This document shows, piece after piece, positions 9,512 to 21,008 of a DNA stretch of 64,000 bases (position 1 is its first letter; every line of letters begins with the position of its first letter). The notes under the pieces are model-generated. The model was not told the origin of the DNA and did not search any database. It saw only the letters and a list, made by a program, of their open reading frames with translations. This DNA is from Xanthomonas arboricola. Its GTDB lineage: Bacteria > Pseudomonadota > Gammaproteobacteria > Xanthomonadales > Xanthomonadaceae. The DNA is taken from positions 1,426,001-1,490,000 of the forward strand of contig NZ_MIGY01000001.1 in the NCBI RefSeq assembly GCF_002940665.1. The letters are read 5' to 3'. Position numbers and translations under genes: made by a program.

Positions 9512-10840
9512 ATGGATGCTTGGCCCCGCTGTCTGGAACGTCTCGAAGCCGAATTCCCGCCCGAAGACGTCCACACCTGGTTGAAACCCCTGCAAGCCGA
9601 AGACCGCGGCGACAGCATCGTGCTGTATGCGCCGAACGCCTTCATCGTCGACCAGGTCCGCGAGCGTTATCTGCCGCGCATCCGCGAACTGGTGGCGTAT
9701 TTCGTCGGCAACGGCGAAGTGGCGCTGGCGGTCGGCTCGCGCCCGCGTGCGCCGGAGCCGCAACCGGCACCGATGGCCGCGCCCAGCGCACCGGTCGCCG
9801 CGCCGATCGTGCCGTTCGCCGGCAATCTGGATTCGCATTACACCTTCGCCAACTTCGTCGAGGGCCGCAGCAACCAGCTCGGTCTGGCCGCCGCGATCCA
9901 GGCCGCGCAGAAGCCCGGCGACCGCGCACACAACCCGCTGCTGCTGTACGGCAGCACCGGCCTGGGCAAGACCCACCTGATGTTCGCCGCCGGCAACGCG
10001 CTGCGCCAGGCCAATCCGGCCGCCAAGGTGATGTACCTGCGCTCGGAACAGTTCTTCAGCGCAATGATCCGGGCGCTGCAGGACAAGGCGATGGACCAGT
10101 TCAAGCGCCAGTTCCAGCAGATCGATGCGTTGCTGATCGACGACATCCAGTTCTTCGCCGGCAAGGACCGCACGCAGGAGGAGTTCTTCCACACCTTCAA
10201 CGCGCTGTTCGATGGCCGCCAGCAGATCATCCTGACCTGCGACCGCTACCCGCGCGAGGTCGAAGGCCTGGAGCCGCGGCTGAAGTCGCGCCTGGCCTGG
10301 GGCCTGTCGGTGGCGATCGATCCGCCCGATTTCGAGACCCGCGCGGCGATCGTGCTGGCCAAGGCGCGCGAGCGCGGCGCGGAAATTCCGGACGACGTGG
10401 CGTTTTTGATCGCCAAGAAGATGCGCTCCAACGTGCGCGACCTGGAAGGCGCGCTCAACACGCTGGTGGCACGTGCCAACTTCACCGGCCGCGCGATCAC
10501 GGTGGAATTTGCCCAGGAGACGCTGCGCGACCTGTTGCGCGCCCAGCAGCAGGCGATTGGCATCCCCAACATCCAGAAGACCGTGGCGGACTATTACGGC
10601 CTCCAGATGAAGGACCTGCTCTCCAAGCGGCGCACCCGCTCGCTGGCGCGTCCGCGCCAGGTGGCGATGGCGCTTGCCAAGGAGCTGACCGAACACAGCC
10701 TGCCGGAGATCGGCGACGCCTTCGCCGGCCGCGACCACACCACCGTGCTGCATGCCTGCCGGCAGATCCGCACGCTGATGGAGGCCGACGGCAAGCTGCG
10801 CGAGGACTGGGAAAAGCTGATTCGCAAGCTCAGTGAGTGA
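9512..10840 (+). CDS. dnaA: Chromosomal replication initiator DnaA
   Basis: DnaA binds 9-bp boxes at the origin, forms an ATP-dependent helical oligomer, opens the AT-rich unwinding element and loads the helicase. The 442-residue protein has domain I ([16 protein letters not shown]...), a short Pro/Ala-rich linker (about 80-105), the AAA+ domain with Walker A GSTGLGKT (about 147-154) and Walker B LLIDDIQ (about 207-213), and the domain IV DNA-binding signature [11 protein letters not shown] near 407-417. ATG at 9512 is preferred over the TTG directly before it. The short domain II is consistent with Xanthomonadaceae. Confidence 0.98.
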   Translation: MDAWPRCLERLEAEFPPEDVHTWLKPLQAEDRGDSIVLYAPNAFIVDQVRERYLPRIRELVAYFVGNGEVALAVGSRPRAPEPQPAPMAAPSAPVAAPIVPFAGNLDSHYTFANFVEGRSNQLGLAAAIQAAQKPGDRAHNPLLLYGSTGLGKTHLMFAAGNALRQANPAAKVMYLRSEQFFSAMIRALQDKAMDQFKRQFQQIDALLIDDIQFFAGKDRTQEEFFHTFNALFDGRQQIILTCDRYPREVEGLEPRLKSRLAWGLSVAIDPPDFETRAAIVLAKARERGAEIPDDVAFLIAKKMRSNVRDLEGALNTLVARANFTGRAITVEFAQETLRDLLRAQQQAIGIPNIQKTVADYYGLQMKDLLSKRRTRSLARPRQVAMALAKELTEHSLPEIGDAFAGRDHTTVLHACRQIRTLMEADGKLREDWEKLIRKLSE

Positions 10841-11117
10841 GGCGGCAACCGCCTGGACGGCCCGCTTGGAGAAAAGCGTGGAAACGTTGGGGTCAAATGC
10901 GGGAGAATCTGTGGATAACGTTGCCTCGCAGGTCGGGCGGAAAACTATCCACAGGTTTTACCGCCAGCCCAGGGGCACTAGTCCAACGACTTTCAGGCGC
11001 TAATTTGTCTTTGGAAACAAACAGTTATGGTGGTTATCCGCTGAAAACGGCCCTACCATCACCACCAAGCTTTTGATTTATTCCATTATCTTTTAAAGCA
11101 TAGGGGCACGGAACCAC
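10841..11117. other. oriC: Origin of replication candidate (oriC module A), dnaA-dnaN gap
   Basis: The 277-base gap holds a perfect DnaA box TGTGGATAA (10910-10918), a one-mismatch box CTATCCACA (10945-10953) and a degenerate TTATCCGCT (11034-11042). An AT-rich stretch at 11071-11100 is a candidate unwinding element, just before dnaN. Position between dnaA and dnaN, with DnaA boxes beside an AT-rich stretch, fits a bacterial oriC. The part from about 10908 to 11100 is repeated in inverted orientation beyond dnaN (13004-13195). Confidence 0.75.
11027..11100 (+). repeat. Left arm of inverted repeat flanking dnaN
   Basis: Bases 11049-11071 (starting GGCCCTACCATC, 23 nt) are found exactly, in reverse complement, at 13032-13054. 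Similarity extends on both sides (TATGGTGGTT before, an AT-rich TTTAAAGCA after) for about 75 bases with mismatches. With the upstream DnaA boxes the related segment grows to about 190 bases. Confidence 0.9.
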
Positions 11118-12218
11118 ATGCGTTTTACACTGCAGCGCGAAGCCTTCCTCAAACCATTGGCCCAGGTGGTCAATGTGGTCGAACGCCGTCAAACCCTGCC
11201 GGTTCTGGCCAATCTGCTGGTGCAGGTCAAGGACGGACAGGTCTCCTTGACCGGTACCGACCTGGAAGTGGAAATGATCTCGCGCACGATGGTGGAAGAC
11301 GCGCAGGACGGCGAAACCACGATTCCGGCGCGCAAGTTGTTCGACATCCTGCGTGCCCTGCCCGACGGCAGCCGCGTCACCATCTCGCAGACCGGCGACA
11401 AGGTTACGGTGCAGGCCGGGCGTAGCCGCTTCACCCTGGCCACGCTGCCTGCCAACGATTTCCCGTCGGTAGACGAAGTTGAAGCCACCGAGCGCGTTGC
11501 AGTACCGGAAGCGGCATTGAAGGAGCTGATCGAGCGCACCGCATTCGCCATGGCCCAGCAGGACGTGCGCTATTACCTCAACGGCTTGCTGTTCGACCTG
11601 CGCGAGGGTCTTTTGCGTTGCGTGGCCACCGACGGCCACCGTCTGGCGCTGTGCGAGACCGAGCTGGAGAAATCCGGCGGTGCCAAGCGCCAGATCATCG
11701 TGCCGCGCAAGGGCGTAACCGAGTTGCTGCGCTTGCTGGAAGCGGCAGACCGCGAAGTGGAGCTGGAAGTCGGTCGTAGCCATATCCGCGTCAAGCGTGG
11801 CGATGTGACCTTCACCTCCAAGCTGATCGACGGCCGCTTCCCGGATTACGAGGCGGTGATTCCGATCGGCGCCGACCGCGAGGTCAAGGTGGACCGTGAG
11901 GCACTGCGCGCATCTCTGCAACGTGCGGCGATCCTGTCGAACGAGAAGTACCGCGGCGTGCGGGTGGAAGTGTCGCCGGGTCAGCTGAAGATCAGCGCGC
12001 ACAATCCTGAGCAGGAAGAAGCGCAGGAAGAGGTCGAAGCCGACACCAAGGTCGACGACCTGGCGATCGGCTTCAATGTGAACTATCTGCTGGACGCGTT
12101 GTCTGCACTGCGCGACGAGCACGTAGTCATTCAGCTGCGCGATGCGAACTCGTCGGCGCTCGTGCGCGAGGCTAGTAGCGAGAAGTCGCGCCATGTGGTG
12201 ATGCCGCTGCGCCTCTGA
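11118..12218 (+). CDS. dnaN: DNA polymerase III beta subunit (sliding clamp)
   Basis: The 366-residue product is the ring-shaped processivity clamp that tethers DNA polymerases and many repair proteins to DNA. It starts MRFTLQREAFLKPLAQVVNV, contains the second-domain pattern VRYYLNGLLFDL, and ends HVVMPLRL, the conserved C-terminus that forms part of the peptide-binding pocket. The length is exactly typical. Its start lies 17 bases after the AT-rich arm of origin module A, and its stop is 6 bases from a parS palindrome and 26 bases from a terminator. It is therefore a single-gene unit enclosed by origin-type sequence on both sides. Confidence 0.98.
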   Translation: MRFTLQREAFLKPLAQVVNVVERRQTLPVLANLLVQVKDGQVSLTGTDLEVEMISRTMVEDAQDGETTIPARKLFDILRALPDGSRVTISQTGDKVTVQAGRSRFTLATLPANDFPSVDEVEATERVAVPEAALKELIERTAFAMAQQDVRYYLNGLLFDLREGLLRCVATDGHRLALCETELEKSGGAKRQIIVPRKGVTELLRLLEAADREVELEVGRSHIRVKRGDVTFTSKLIDGRFPDYEAVIPIGADREVKVDREALRASLQRAAILSNEKYRGVRVEVSPGQLKISAHNPEQEEAQEEVEADTKVDDLAIGFNVNYLLDALSALRDEHVVIQLRDANSSALVREASSEKSRHVVMPLRL

Positions 12219-12223
12219 CGCCC

Positions 12224-12239
12224 AGTTCCACGTGGAACA
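12224..12239. promoter_or_regulatory. parS: parS-type centromere site 1
   Basis: The 14-bp perfect palindrome GTTCCACGTGGAAC (12225-12238) is the core of the ParB-binding parS sequence known from Pseudomonas (TGTTCCACGTGGAACA/C). It sits between the dnaN stop and its terminator. Two further copies lie in recF. Confidence 0.88.
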
Positions 12240-12244
12240 CGAAG

Positions 12245-12268
12245 AGCCCGGCGACAGCCGGGCTTTTT
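12245..12268 (+). terminator. Rho-independent terminator after dnaN
   Basis: An 8-bp GC-rich stem (12245-12252 with 12257-12264) with a GACA loop is followed by a T run (total TTTTT) and TCG. It lies 26 bases after the dnaN stop and separates dnaN from recF. Confidence 0.9.
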
Positions 12269-13003
12269 CGTTTTGGAGATCGAGAGCGTTGGGTTCGTTG
12301 CGGTGTAAGGCTTTGGGAGGCTTGAGCGTCTTTGGGCGTCCGCTTTGCGCTGGTATTGGATGTCCAGATGCCTTGGTGCCATAGCCGGAGCTGCTCTGCC
12401 TTCGGGCAGGATCCTCGGAGTAGCAGTGCCGCACGATCACCGAGCCAAGGACGGTTCGATAGACGCCACTCCCGGGTAGTCAGACTTCAACGATCGCACA
12501 AGCGCATTAGTTCATTTGCTTGGATTGACGGGCGCAAGTTCGTAGGCGAGCGATATCAAAAAAAGAGGGGCAAAAGCCTGGTGCGCGGCTGTCGCCGGCA
12601 CGGATGCTTTGCCAATCTGTGATTTCAGGCATCCCAAAGGATCAGTGAGCTGTCTTGCCTAAAGACAGTGCCACGTGAGGTCGGTGTGCTCCGCGCAAGT
12701 AGGCTACCCACCCGGGACCTATCGAGTCACGAAGACCCTGTTGGCAGGTCAACGGCGTGCACGTGGAACAACGTGGTTCTCCTCGTGTCACCAACCAACA
12801 TTGAAAAAGTTGGCTTTGTCGCAGCCTTAGTGAGATTCGGCAGTCATGAGCGCTGCGGTTTTGTCGTCCAGCGAAGTCACCCGCATGGGTATTAGCCTGA
12901 ACCAGTTCATCAAAAGCGAAGTGGTTCGATCCGAGCCAGGACGTATAGCTGCGTCTGACTTGAGCGTCCTCAAGCCGTTTTTTTGAGTTATGCACATTGA
13001 GCT
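12269..13003. other. Long gene-less interval between dnaN and recF
   Basis: About 735 bases with no convincing gene. The open frames here (for example minus 12642-13073, 143 codons) have no family pattern, no clear ribosome site and a composition unlike their neighbours. The interval contains a degenerate parS-like half-palindrome at 12754-12769 (CACGTGGAACA on its right side) and a perfect DnaA box TTATGCACA at 12988-12996. Base composition is visibly less GC-rich than the flanking genes. An inserted or decayed segment is possible. Confidence 0.6.
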
Positions 13004-13195
13004 TTGCTTTTAAATCTATAAATAATTTAAGAGCTTGGTGGTGATGGTAGGGCCAGATTTCGCCGGAAACCACCCTATGTGCTTGTTTTTAAATCTGTTT
13101 TGTACTTCGAAACCCTGTGGTTAGACCCCTGTGGAGGGGTCAATAACCTGTGGGTAAGCGGCAGAGGTTGCTCAGGTCTGCTTTTTATCCACAGG
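13004..13195 (-). repeat. Second origin-like module (module B), inverted copy of the oriC segment
   Basis: Read on the minus strand, this segment has a perfect DnaA box TGTGGATAA (13193-13185), then 27 bases, then a box TTACCCACA (13157-13149), a spacer, the 23-nt core identical to module A (13054-13032) and an AT-rich arm ending TTAAAAGCA. Module A has the same order with a 26-base box gap, and the distance from first box to arm is nearly the same in both (about 107-109 bases). A 10-mer TTTTAAATCT occurs twice (13008-13017, 13087-13096), resembling AT-rich unwinding repeats. It faces dnaN from the recF side. Confidence 0.82.
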
Positions 13196-13310
13196 TTGTC
13201 CCCTGCCTGTCCCTTGGGTCGCTTCACGCCTGCATGGGCAGGACCCGCATCGATCACGTATCCTCCGCTCCGACCGGGATGCCGGATCACAGCGCAGAGC
13301 AGACCGATCG

Positions 13311-14417
13311 ATGCACGTAGTGCGGTTGTCCATCCATCGACTTCGTCGTTTCGAGACCGTCGACCTCCACCCCGCCAGTTCCTTGAACCTGCTGACCGGC
13401 GATAACGGCGCGGGCAAGACCAGCGTGCTGGAAGCGTTGCATCTGATGGCCTATGGCCGCAGCTTTCGTGGCCGTGTACGTGACGGGCTGATCCAGCAAG
13501 GTGCCAGCGATCTGGAAGTCTTCGTGGAGTGGCGCGAGGGAACCGCCGCGATTGGGGAACGCACGCGGCGGGCGGGACTGCGCCACAGCGGCCAGGAATG
13601 GACCGGCCGGCTGGACGGCGAAGCTGTCGCCCAGCTGGGCGCTTTGTGTGCCGCGCTGGCTGTCGTGACCTTCGAACCTGGCAGCCATGTGTTGATCAGC
13701 GGTGGTGGTGAGCCGCGCCGGCGCTTCTTGGACTGGGGGCTGTTCCACGTGGAACCTGACTTCCTGGCGCTGTGGCGGCGATACGCGCGGGCGCTCAAAC
13801 AGCGCAATGCCCTGCTCAAGCAGGGCGCACAGCCACGCATGCTGGATGCCTGGGATCATGAACTCGCCGAATCTGGCGAAACGCTGACATCGCGTCGTCT
13901 TCGCTATCTGGAGCGCCTGCAGGAGCGACTGGTTCCGGTCGCAACCGCGATCGCCCCGTCGCTCGGGCTATCCGCGCTGACGTTCGCACCGGGCTGGAAG
14001 CGCCATGAAGTGTCACTTGCCGACGCGCTGCTATTGGCACGCGAGCGTGATCGTCAGAACGGCTACACCTCGCAAGGGCCGCACCGTGCCGATTGGGCGC
14101 CTGCCTTCGATGCACTGCCGGGCAAGGATGCGCTCTCCCGGGGCCAGGCAAAGCTCACCGCCCTCGCCTGCCTGCTGGCGCAGGCGGAAGACTTCGCCCA
14201 TGAGCGTGGCGAGTGGCCAGTGATCGCCCTGGACGACCTTGGCTCGGAGCTGGACCGCCACCACCAGGCACGCGTGCTGCAGCGCCTGGCGTCCGCGCCG
14301 GCGCAGGTGCTGATCACCGCAACCGAAATTCCGCCCGGCTTGGCCGAATCCGGCAAGCTGCTGCATCGGTTCCACGTGGAACACGGCACTGTGGCCGTGC
14401 TGACGCACTCCGCGTAA
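13311..14417 (+). CDS. recF: DNA replication and repair protein RecF
   Basis: RecF is an SMC-like ATPase that, with RecO and RecR, loads RecA at single-strand gaps. The 368-residue protein starts [20 protein letters not shown] and has Walker [11 protein letters not shown] (29-38), the ABC-type signature [10 protein letters not shown] and Walker [13 protein letters not shown]. Length is normal. Two parS palindromes lie inside the coding sequence and encode LFHVEP and RFHVEH, so codon choice is constrained by centromere function. No promoter is obvious directly upstream; origin module B occupies that space. gyrB follows with its own promoter. Confidence 0.97.
   Translation: MHVVRLSIHRLRRFETVDLHPASSLNLLTGDNGAGKTSVLEALHLMAYGRSFRGRVRDGLIQQGASDLEVFVEWREGTAAIGERTRRAGLRHSGQEWTGRLDGEAVAQLGALCAALAVVTFEPGSHVLISGGGEPRRRFLDWGLFHVEPDFLALWRRYARALKQRNALLKQGAQPRMLDAWDHELAESGETLTSRRLRYLERLQERLVPVATAIAPSLGLSALTFAPGWKRHEVSLADALLLARERDRQNGYTSQGPHRADWAPAFDALPGKDALSRGQAKLTALACLLAQAEDFAHERGEWPVIALDDLGSELDRHHQARVLQRLASAPAQVLITATEIPPGLAESGKLLHRFHVEHGTVAVLTHSA
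13741..13756. promoter_or_regulatory. parS: parS-type centromere site 2 (inside recF)
   Basis: TGTTCCACGTGGAACC is identical to the Pseudomonas parS 16-mer and includes the 14-bp perfect palindrome (13742-13755). It lies in frame within recF, encoding FHVE. Confidence 0.92.
14368..14383. promoter_or_regulatory. parS: parS-type centromere site 3 (end of recF)
   Basis: GGTTCCACGTGGAACA contains the same 14-bp palindrome (14369-14382), again encoding FHVE near the RecF C-terminus, about 630 bases from site 2. Three copies within 2.2 kb near the origin is the normal clustering of parS. Confidence 0.9.
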
Positions 14418-14442
14418 CCGTCGGCGGCGCAGGTGGGCCGAC

Positions 14443-16976
<2,534 letters not shown>

Positions 16977-17044
16977 GCCACCGTCGCCCGCCGGCGCATC
17001 GCTTTGGCGCTGCGCCGACGCCTGCGGTTTTTTTCAGGACGACG

Positions 17045-17881
17045 ATGAGCGCAGATCCTTCCCCGAGGCCGGCACCGACGCCGGCTGCCGGCACCGCCCC
17101 GCTGCTGCCGCCATTGCTGGGCTTCGGCATCGATGTGCTGATCGCCACTGGCATGCTGCTGACGCTGAGCGTGGCCGGATTTGCGCTCTGGGGCATGTTC
17201 CGCGGCGTCGGTGCCGCGCAGGCCGCCAAAGCGCAGGGCCTGACGCTGTCCTCGAGCGAGATCATGGCCGCGATCGGCCAGCCCGGCGTGCTGGTGCAAC
17301 TGCTTACCGCACTGGTCAGTACAGCATCACCGGCGCTGCTGCTGTACTACTGGCGCCGCCGAGCCAGCGCAGACGAACACCGGGCCTCGCGCGCCGCTGC
17401 AAGGCGTGCCTCCACCTGGGGCTGGACCGCGCTGATCGCGGTTGGCGTGTTCCTGCTCAGCAATCTGGTCAGCGTCGCGGCGTCCGCGCTGGGCATCAAA
17501 CCGGTGCCGACCAACCTGCCGCTGATGGAAGAAGCCATCAAGCAATGGCCGCTGGCGCTGGTGGTGTTTGCCGTGGCGATCGCCCCGGCGTACGAAGAGT
17601 TGCTGTTCCGACGCGTCTTGTTCGGCCGCCTGCTCGCCGCCGGCCGGCCCTGGCTGGGCATTGCGCTGAGCAGTGCGATCTTTGCGCTGGTGCACGAAGT
17701 GCCCGGCGTCAGTGGCAACGGCCCGGCTGCCATCGCGCAACTGTGGCTGGTCTACGGCAGCATGGGTGCGGCGTTCGCATGGCTGTACTGGCGCACCGGC
17801 ACGCTGTGGGCACCGATCGTGGCGCATGGCGTCAACAATGCCACCGCCCTGGCGGCGCTGTACTTTTTTGGCGTCGGCTGA
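17045..17881 (+). CDS. CPBP-family intramembrane metalloprotease
   Basis: A 278-residue hydrophobic protein with about seven membrane segments. It carries the CPBP/Rce1-like motifs: EELLFRR (EExxxR) in the stretch APAYEELLFRRVLFG, a His in LVHEVPG, and AHGVNN near the C-terminus. Family members cleave substrates in the membrane; several protect against bacteriocins or process prenyl-type signals, but no substrate is evident here. The N-terminus is Pro/Ala-rich and cytoplasmic. ATG at 17045 follows AGGACGACG; a hairpin and T7 run just before it may end gyrB transcription. Confidence 0.85.
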   Translation: MSADPSPRPAPTPAAGTAPLLPPLLGFGIDVLIATGMLLTLSVAGFALWGMFRGVGAAQAAKAQGLTLSSSEIMAAIGQPGVLVQLLTALVSTASPALLLYYWRRRASADEHRASRAAARRASTWGWTALIAVGVFLLSNLVSVAASALGIKPVPTNLPLMEEAIKQWPLALVVFAVAIAPAYEELLFRRVLFGRLLAAGRPWLGIALSSAIFALVHEVPGVSGNGPAAIAQLWLVYGSMGAAFAWLYWRTGTLWAPIVAHGVNNATALAALYFFGVG

Positions 17882-17943
17882 GCGGATTGACGAAAAGTTA
17901 AGACGAGCCTGCCAAAATGTCCCCAGGGTTCAAGGGGGATTGG

Positions 17944-18750
17944 ATGAAAGCCAAGCTGTTGATCGTTGTTGCCGTCTTTGCACTGGCGGCATGTGCCACC
18001 ACAACTTCGCCGACCGGCCGCCGACAGGTGGTGGGAGGCGTCACGCAGGACCAGCTCGACAAACTCGGCGCCGAGTCGTTCGCGCAGACCAAGGCCAAGG
18101 AAAAAGTCAGCACCGATGGCAAGCAGAGCGCCTACGTGCAGTGCGTGGTCAACGCCTTGGTGGCGCAGCTGCCGCCGCAGTGGCGAGAAACCCGTTGGGA
18201 AACCGCGCTGTTTGTCGATGACGAAGCCAACGCCTTTGCCTTGCCCGGTGGCAAGGTCGGCGTGAACACCGGCATCTTCACCGTCGCCAAGACGCAGGAT
18301 CAGCTGGCCGCCGTGCTCGGGCACGAAATCGGCCATGTGATCTCCCGCCATCACGAAGAGCGCATCACCCGCCAGCTCGGCGCGCAGACCGGCCTGGGCA
18401 TCATCGGCGCGCTTGCCGGGGCGGCCTATGGCGACGGCGCGGCCAGTGCCATCAACCAGGTCGGCGGGATGACCGCCCAGACCGTGTTCCTGCTGCCGGG
18501 CTCACGCACGCAGGAGAGCGAGGCAGATGTGGTCGGCCAGCGCCTGATGGCCCAGGCCGGTTTCGACCCTGCCCAGGCGGTCACGTTATGGCAGAACATG
18601 ATGGCGGCCAGCGGCAACCGCCAGCCGCAGTGGCTGTCCACTCACCCCGACCCCGCCAATCGCATCCGCGAACTCCAGGCAGACGTCGATCAACTCCAAC
18701 CGGTTTACCGGCAGGCGCGACAGGACGGGCGTGTACCGCGTTGCGGCTGA
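17944..18750 (+). CDS. M48-family zinc metalloprotease lipoprotein
   Basis: The 268-residue product begins MKAKLLIVVAVFALAAC, a lipoprotein signal with Cys17 as the acylation site. The M48 zinc motif HEIGH spans 127-131, and the third ligand probably lies in QESEADVVG, the usual downstream glutamate motif. This layout (lipoprotein, single short catalytic domain) resembles the LoiP/YcaL group of periplasmic outer-membrane quality-control proteases. The frame is open further upstream to 17917, but the lipoprotein signal fixes the start at 17944. Confidence 0.88.
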   Translation: MKAKLLIVVAVFALAACATTTSPTGRRQVVGGVTQDQLDKLGAESFAQTKAKEKVSTDGKQSAYVQCVVNALVAQLPPQWRETRWETALFVDDEANAFALPGGKVGVNTGIFTVAKTQDQLAAVLGHEIGHVISRHHEERITRQLGAQTGLGIIGALAGAAYGDGAASAINQVGGMTAQTVFLLPGSRTQESEADVVGQRLMAQAGFDPAQAVTLWQNMMAASGNRQPQWLSTHPDPANRIRELQADVDQLQPVYRQARQDGRVPRCG

Positions 18751-18902
18751 TATCCCAGCGCGCACGTACCGAATGTCGCAACACAGCATGGAAACCGTTT
18801 TCGGGAACTGAGACTTTCTGCTAAGTTTGCCGGCTCAGATTTTTCGTACAGCGTCTATTCCGCTTTCCGTACCGCCCGACGGCGGCTCGTCCGAGGTGAA
18901 AC

Positions 18903-20099
18903 ATGAAACTGCTCAACCGCAAGCAAGCCCTGTTGTCCCTGTTCATCGCCGCATCGCTGGGCGGGGCTGTTGTCGCCGACGCGGTCGCGCAGTCGGATCG
19001 TTCGTCCGAGCGCGCCAGCCGCAAGTCCAAGGGCAACGGCAAGGCCGAAGAGTTGTATCCGCAGTCCACCCGCGCCGCGCCGACGATCAAGCCCTCGTCC
19101 AAGCTGGGCAGCAAGCTGCAGAAGCTGATCGAAACCTTCAACAAGGGCGAAGACTTCCCGGCCGTCCGCACCCAGGCCGATGAGATCATCGCCAATGGCT
19201 CGGCCAATGAAGCCGACAAGGCGCTGGCCTCGCAGCTGGCCGCCCAGGCGGCGTACAACATGGACGACACCGCCGCTGCCAAGAAGTACCTGCAGCAGGC
19301 GATCGGCCTCAATGCGCTGGACAACAACGGCCAGTTCCAGTCGATGCTGATGCTGGCCCAGTTGCAGATGCAGGACGACCAACAGGCCGAAGGTCTGGCC
19401 ACGCTGGACAAGTATCTGGAAGAGAGCAAGTCGCAGCGTCCGGAAGACCTGATCCTCAAGGGTCAGGCGCTGTACCAGGCCGAACGCTACAAGGAAGCCA
19501 TTCCGGTGCTGAAGCAGGCCATCGCCGCCTCGCCCGAGCCGAAGGACACCTGGAACCAGTTGCTGATGGCGTCCTACGCCGAAGCCGGCCAGACCGGTGA
19601 AGCGGTGGCCGCCGCCGAAGCGCTTGCCGCCAAGACGCCCAACGACAAGAAGGCTCAGCTCAACCTGGCCAGCATGTATATGCAAGCCGATCAGATGGAC
19701 GAGGCCGCCGCAGTGATGGACAAGCTGCGCGCTGCCGGGCAGTTGACCGAAGAAAAGGAGTACAAGCAGTTGTATTCCATCTACGCCAACACCGAGAACA
19801 AGGAAAAGGACGTCATCGCGGTCATCAATGAAGGTATGCAAAAAGGCATCCTCAAACCCGATTATCAGACATACCTTGCGCTGGCGCAGTCGTATTACTA
19901 CAGCGAAGACGTGCCCAAGGCGATCGAGAATTGGCAGAAGGCCGCACCGCTTTCCAAGGACGGTGAGACCTATCTGAATCTGGCCAAGGTGCTGCATTCG
20001 GAAGGTCGCATCCCGGAGGCCAAGCAGGCCGCGCAGCAGGCAATCGCCAAGGGTGTCAAAAAACCCGATGACGCCAAGAAGATCATCAATCTGAAGTAA
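18903..20099 (+). CDS. Secreted tetratricopeptide-repeat protein upstream of tonB
   Basis: The 398-residue product has a signal peptide (MKLLNRKQALLSLFIAASLG, cleavage likely after AVAQ), a basic Ser/Lys linker and then about eight helical TPR-type repeats (for example LILKGQALYQAERYKEAIPV and TYLNLAKVLHSEGRIPEAKQ). It should act as a periplasmic protein-protein scaffold. It lies 152 bases before tonB on the same strand, so a role in TonB-dependent transport or envelope assembly is an inference from neighbourhood only. ATG at 18903 follows GAGGTGAAAC. Confidence 0.85.
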   Translation: MKLLNRKQALLSLFIAASLGGAVVADAVAQSDRSSERASRKSKGNGKAEELYPQSTRAAPTIKPSSKLGSKLQKLIETFNKGEDFPAVRTQADEIIANGSANEADKALASQLAAQAAYNMDDTAAAKKYLQQAIGLNALDNNGQFQSMLMLAQLQMQDDQQAEGLATLDKYLEESKSQRPEDLILKGQALYQAERYKEAIPVLKQAIAASPEPKDTWNQLLMASYAEAGQTGEAVAAAEALAAKTPNDKKAQLNLASMYMQADQMDEAAAVMDKLRAAGQLTEEKEYKQLYSIYANTENKEKDVIAVINEGMQKGILKPDYQTYLALAQSYYYSEDVPKAIENWQKAAPLSKDGETYLNLAKVLHSEGRIPEAKQAAQQAIAKGVKKPDDAKKIINLK

Positions 20100-20251
20100 A
20101 AAGAAAATAAACCCCCGAAATCCCTGTGTTTTTAGTGGTTACAGGACTCGGGATTGGTATAAGCTTGGGGGTTCCTGCGGTGTCAAAGCCGTCCGAAAAC
20201 CTGGGGATCATCACCGTGATCCGGGGCCCCCACTGAAAGAGCCATTGGCGC

Positions 20252-20923
20252 ATGACGGAACAACTCGTTATCCACAGGCATGACTATGATGCCGGGAACC
20301 AGGGTCTGAGCTGGGCCCGCATTATCGGCATTGCTTTTGTAATTGCCTTGCACCTCACTGCACTGATGATGTTGCTGATCCCTGCAGTGGCGCCGAAGGC
20401 TCCGGCTGAGAAGGAGCGCACCACCATGGTCACCTTGGTGGATGCACCGCCGCCTCCCCCGCCGCCGCCGCCGCCGCCGCCGCCGGAAGACAAGCCGCCG
20501 CCGCCGGTCAAGAATCTGTCGCCGCCGAAGCCGTCACCGGTTCCGCCGCCGCCGGAAGCCCCGGTCGTCGATGTTCCCGAACCGCGTCCCAGCGATATCG
20601 TCACGCCGCCGAGCCCGCCGGCTCCGCCGCAACCGCCGAGTGACATCGGCGCCAGTGTCGATATCTCGTCCAAGAACATGAACCCGCCGAAATACCCGCC
20701 GGCTGCATTCCGTGCCGGTGTCCAAGGTGAGGTCATCCTGATCGTGGATGTGGACGCAAGCGGCAACGTGACCAACGTGTCGGTCGAAAAGTCCAGCCGC
20801 AACCGCGACCTTGACCGTGCCGCGATGGACGCAGCACGCAAGTGGAAGTTCAACGCCTCCACTGTCAACGGGCAGAAAGCCGCCGGACGTGTTCGCGTCC
20901 CGGTCAACTTTGCTCTGAACTGA
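20252..20923 (+). CDS. tonB: Energy transducer TonB
   Basis: TonB carries proton-motive energy from ExbB-ExbD to outer-membrane receptors. The 223-residue protein has a cytoplasmic N-terminus, one signal-anchor segment (about 24-45), a long proline-rich periplasmic spacer that includes 13 consecutive prolines followed by EDKPPPP, and a C-terminal TonB fold (about 133-223) with PPKYPPAAFRAGVQGEVIL and AARKWKFNAS. The poly-Pro tract is encoded largely by a run of nine CCG codons, prone to length change and probably dependent on EF-P. A perfect DnaA box (TTATCCACA, 20268-20276) lies in codons 6-9. It is followed by exbB and two exbD genes. Confidence 0.96.
   Translation: MTEQLVIHRHDYDAGNQGLSWARIIGIAFVIALHLTALMMLLIPAVAPKAPAEKERTTMVTLVDAPPPPPPPPPPPPPEDKPPPPVKNLSPPKPSPVPPPPEAPVVDVPEPRPSDIVTPPSPPAPPQPPSDIGASVDISSKNMNPPKYPPAAFRAGVQGEVILIVDVDASGNVTNVSVEKSSRNRDLDRAAMDAARKWKFNASTVNGQKAAGRVRVPVNFALN
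20268..20276 (+). promoter_or_regulatory. Perfect DnaA box inside tonB
   Basis: TTATCCACA occurs in codons 6-9 of tonB, about 9 kb from the origin. It may be chance, since one such 9-mer is expected often, but it is an exact consensus match. Confidence 0.4.
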
Positions 20924-21008
20924 TCCCACGGGCCGGCCACGGTCGGCCCAGGATCCTGTCTTCCTTTCGCTCCACCCTTCATCACCACACACAACAAAGG
21001 TAAGCGTC

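Noticed and set aside
12642-13073. 143-codon minus-strand frame in the dnaN-recF gap
   Set aside because: No family pattern, it starts inside origin module B, and it lacks a ribosome site.
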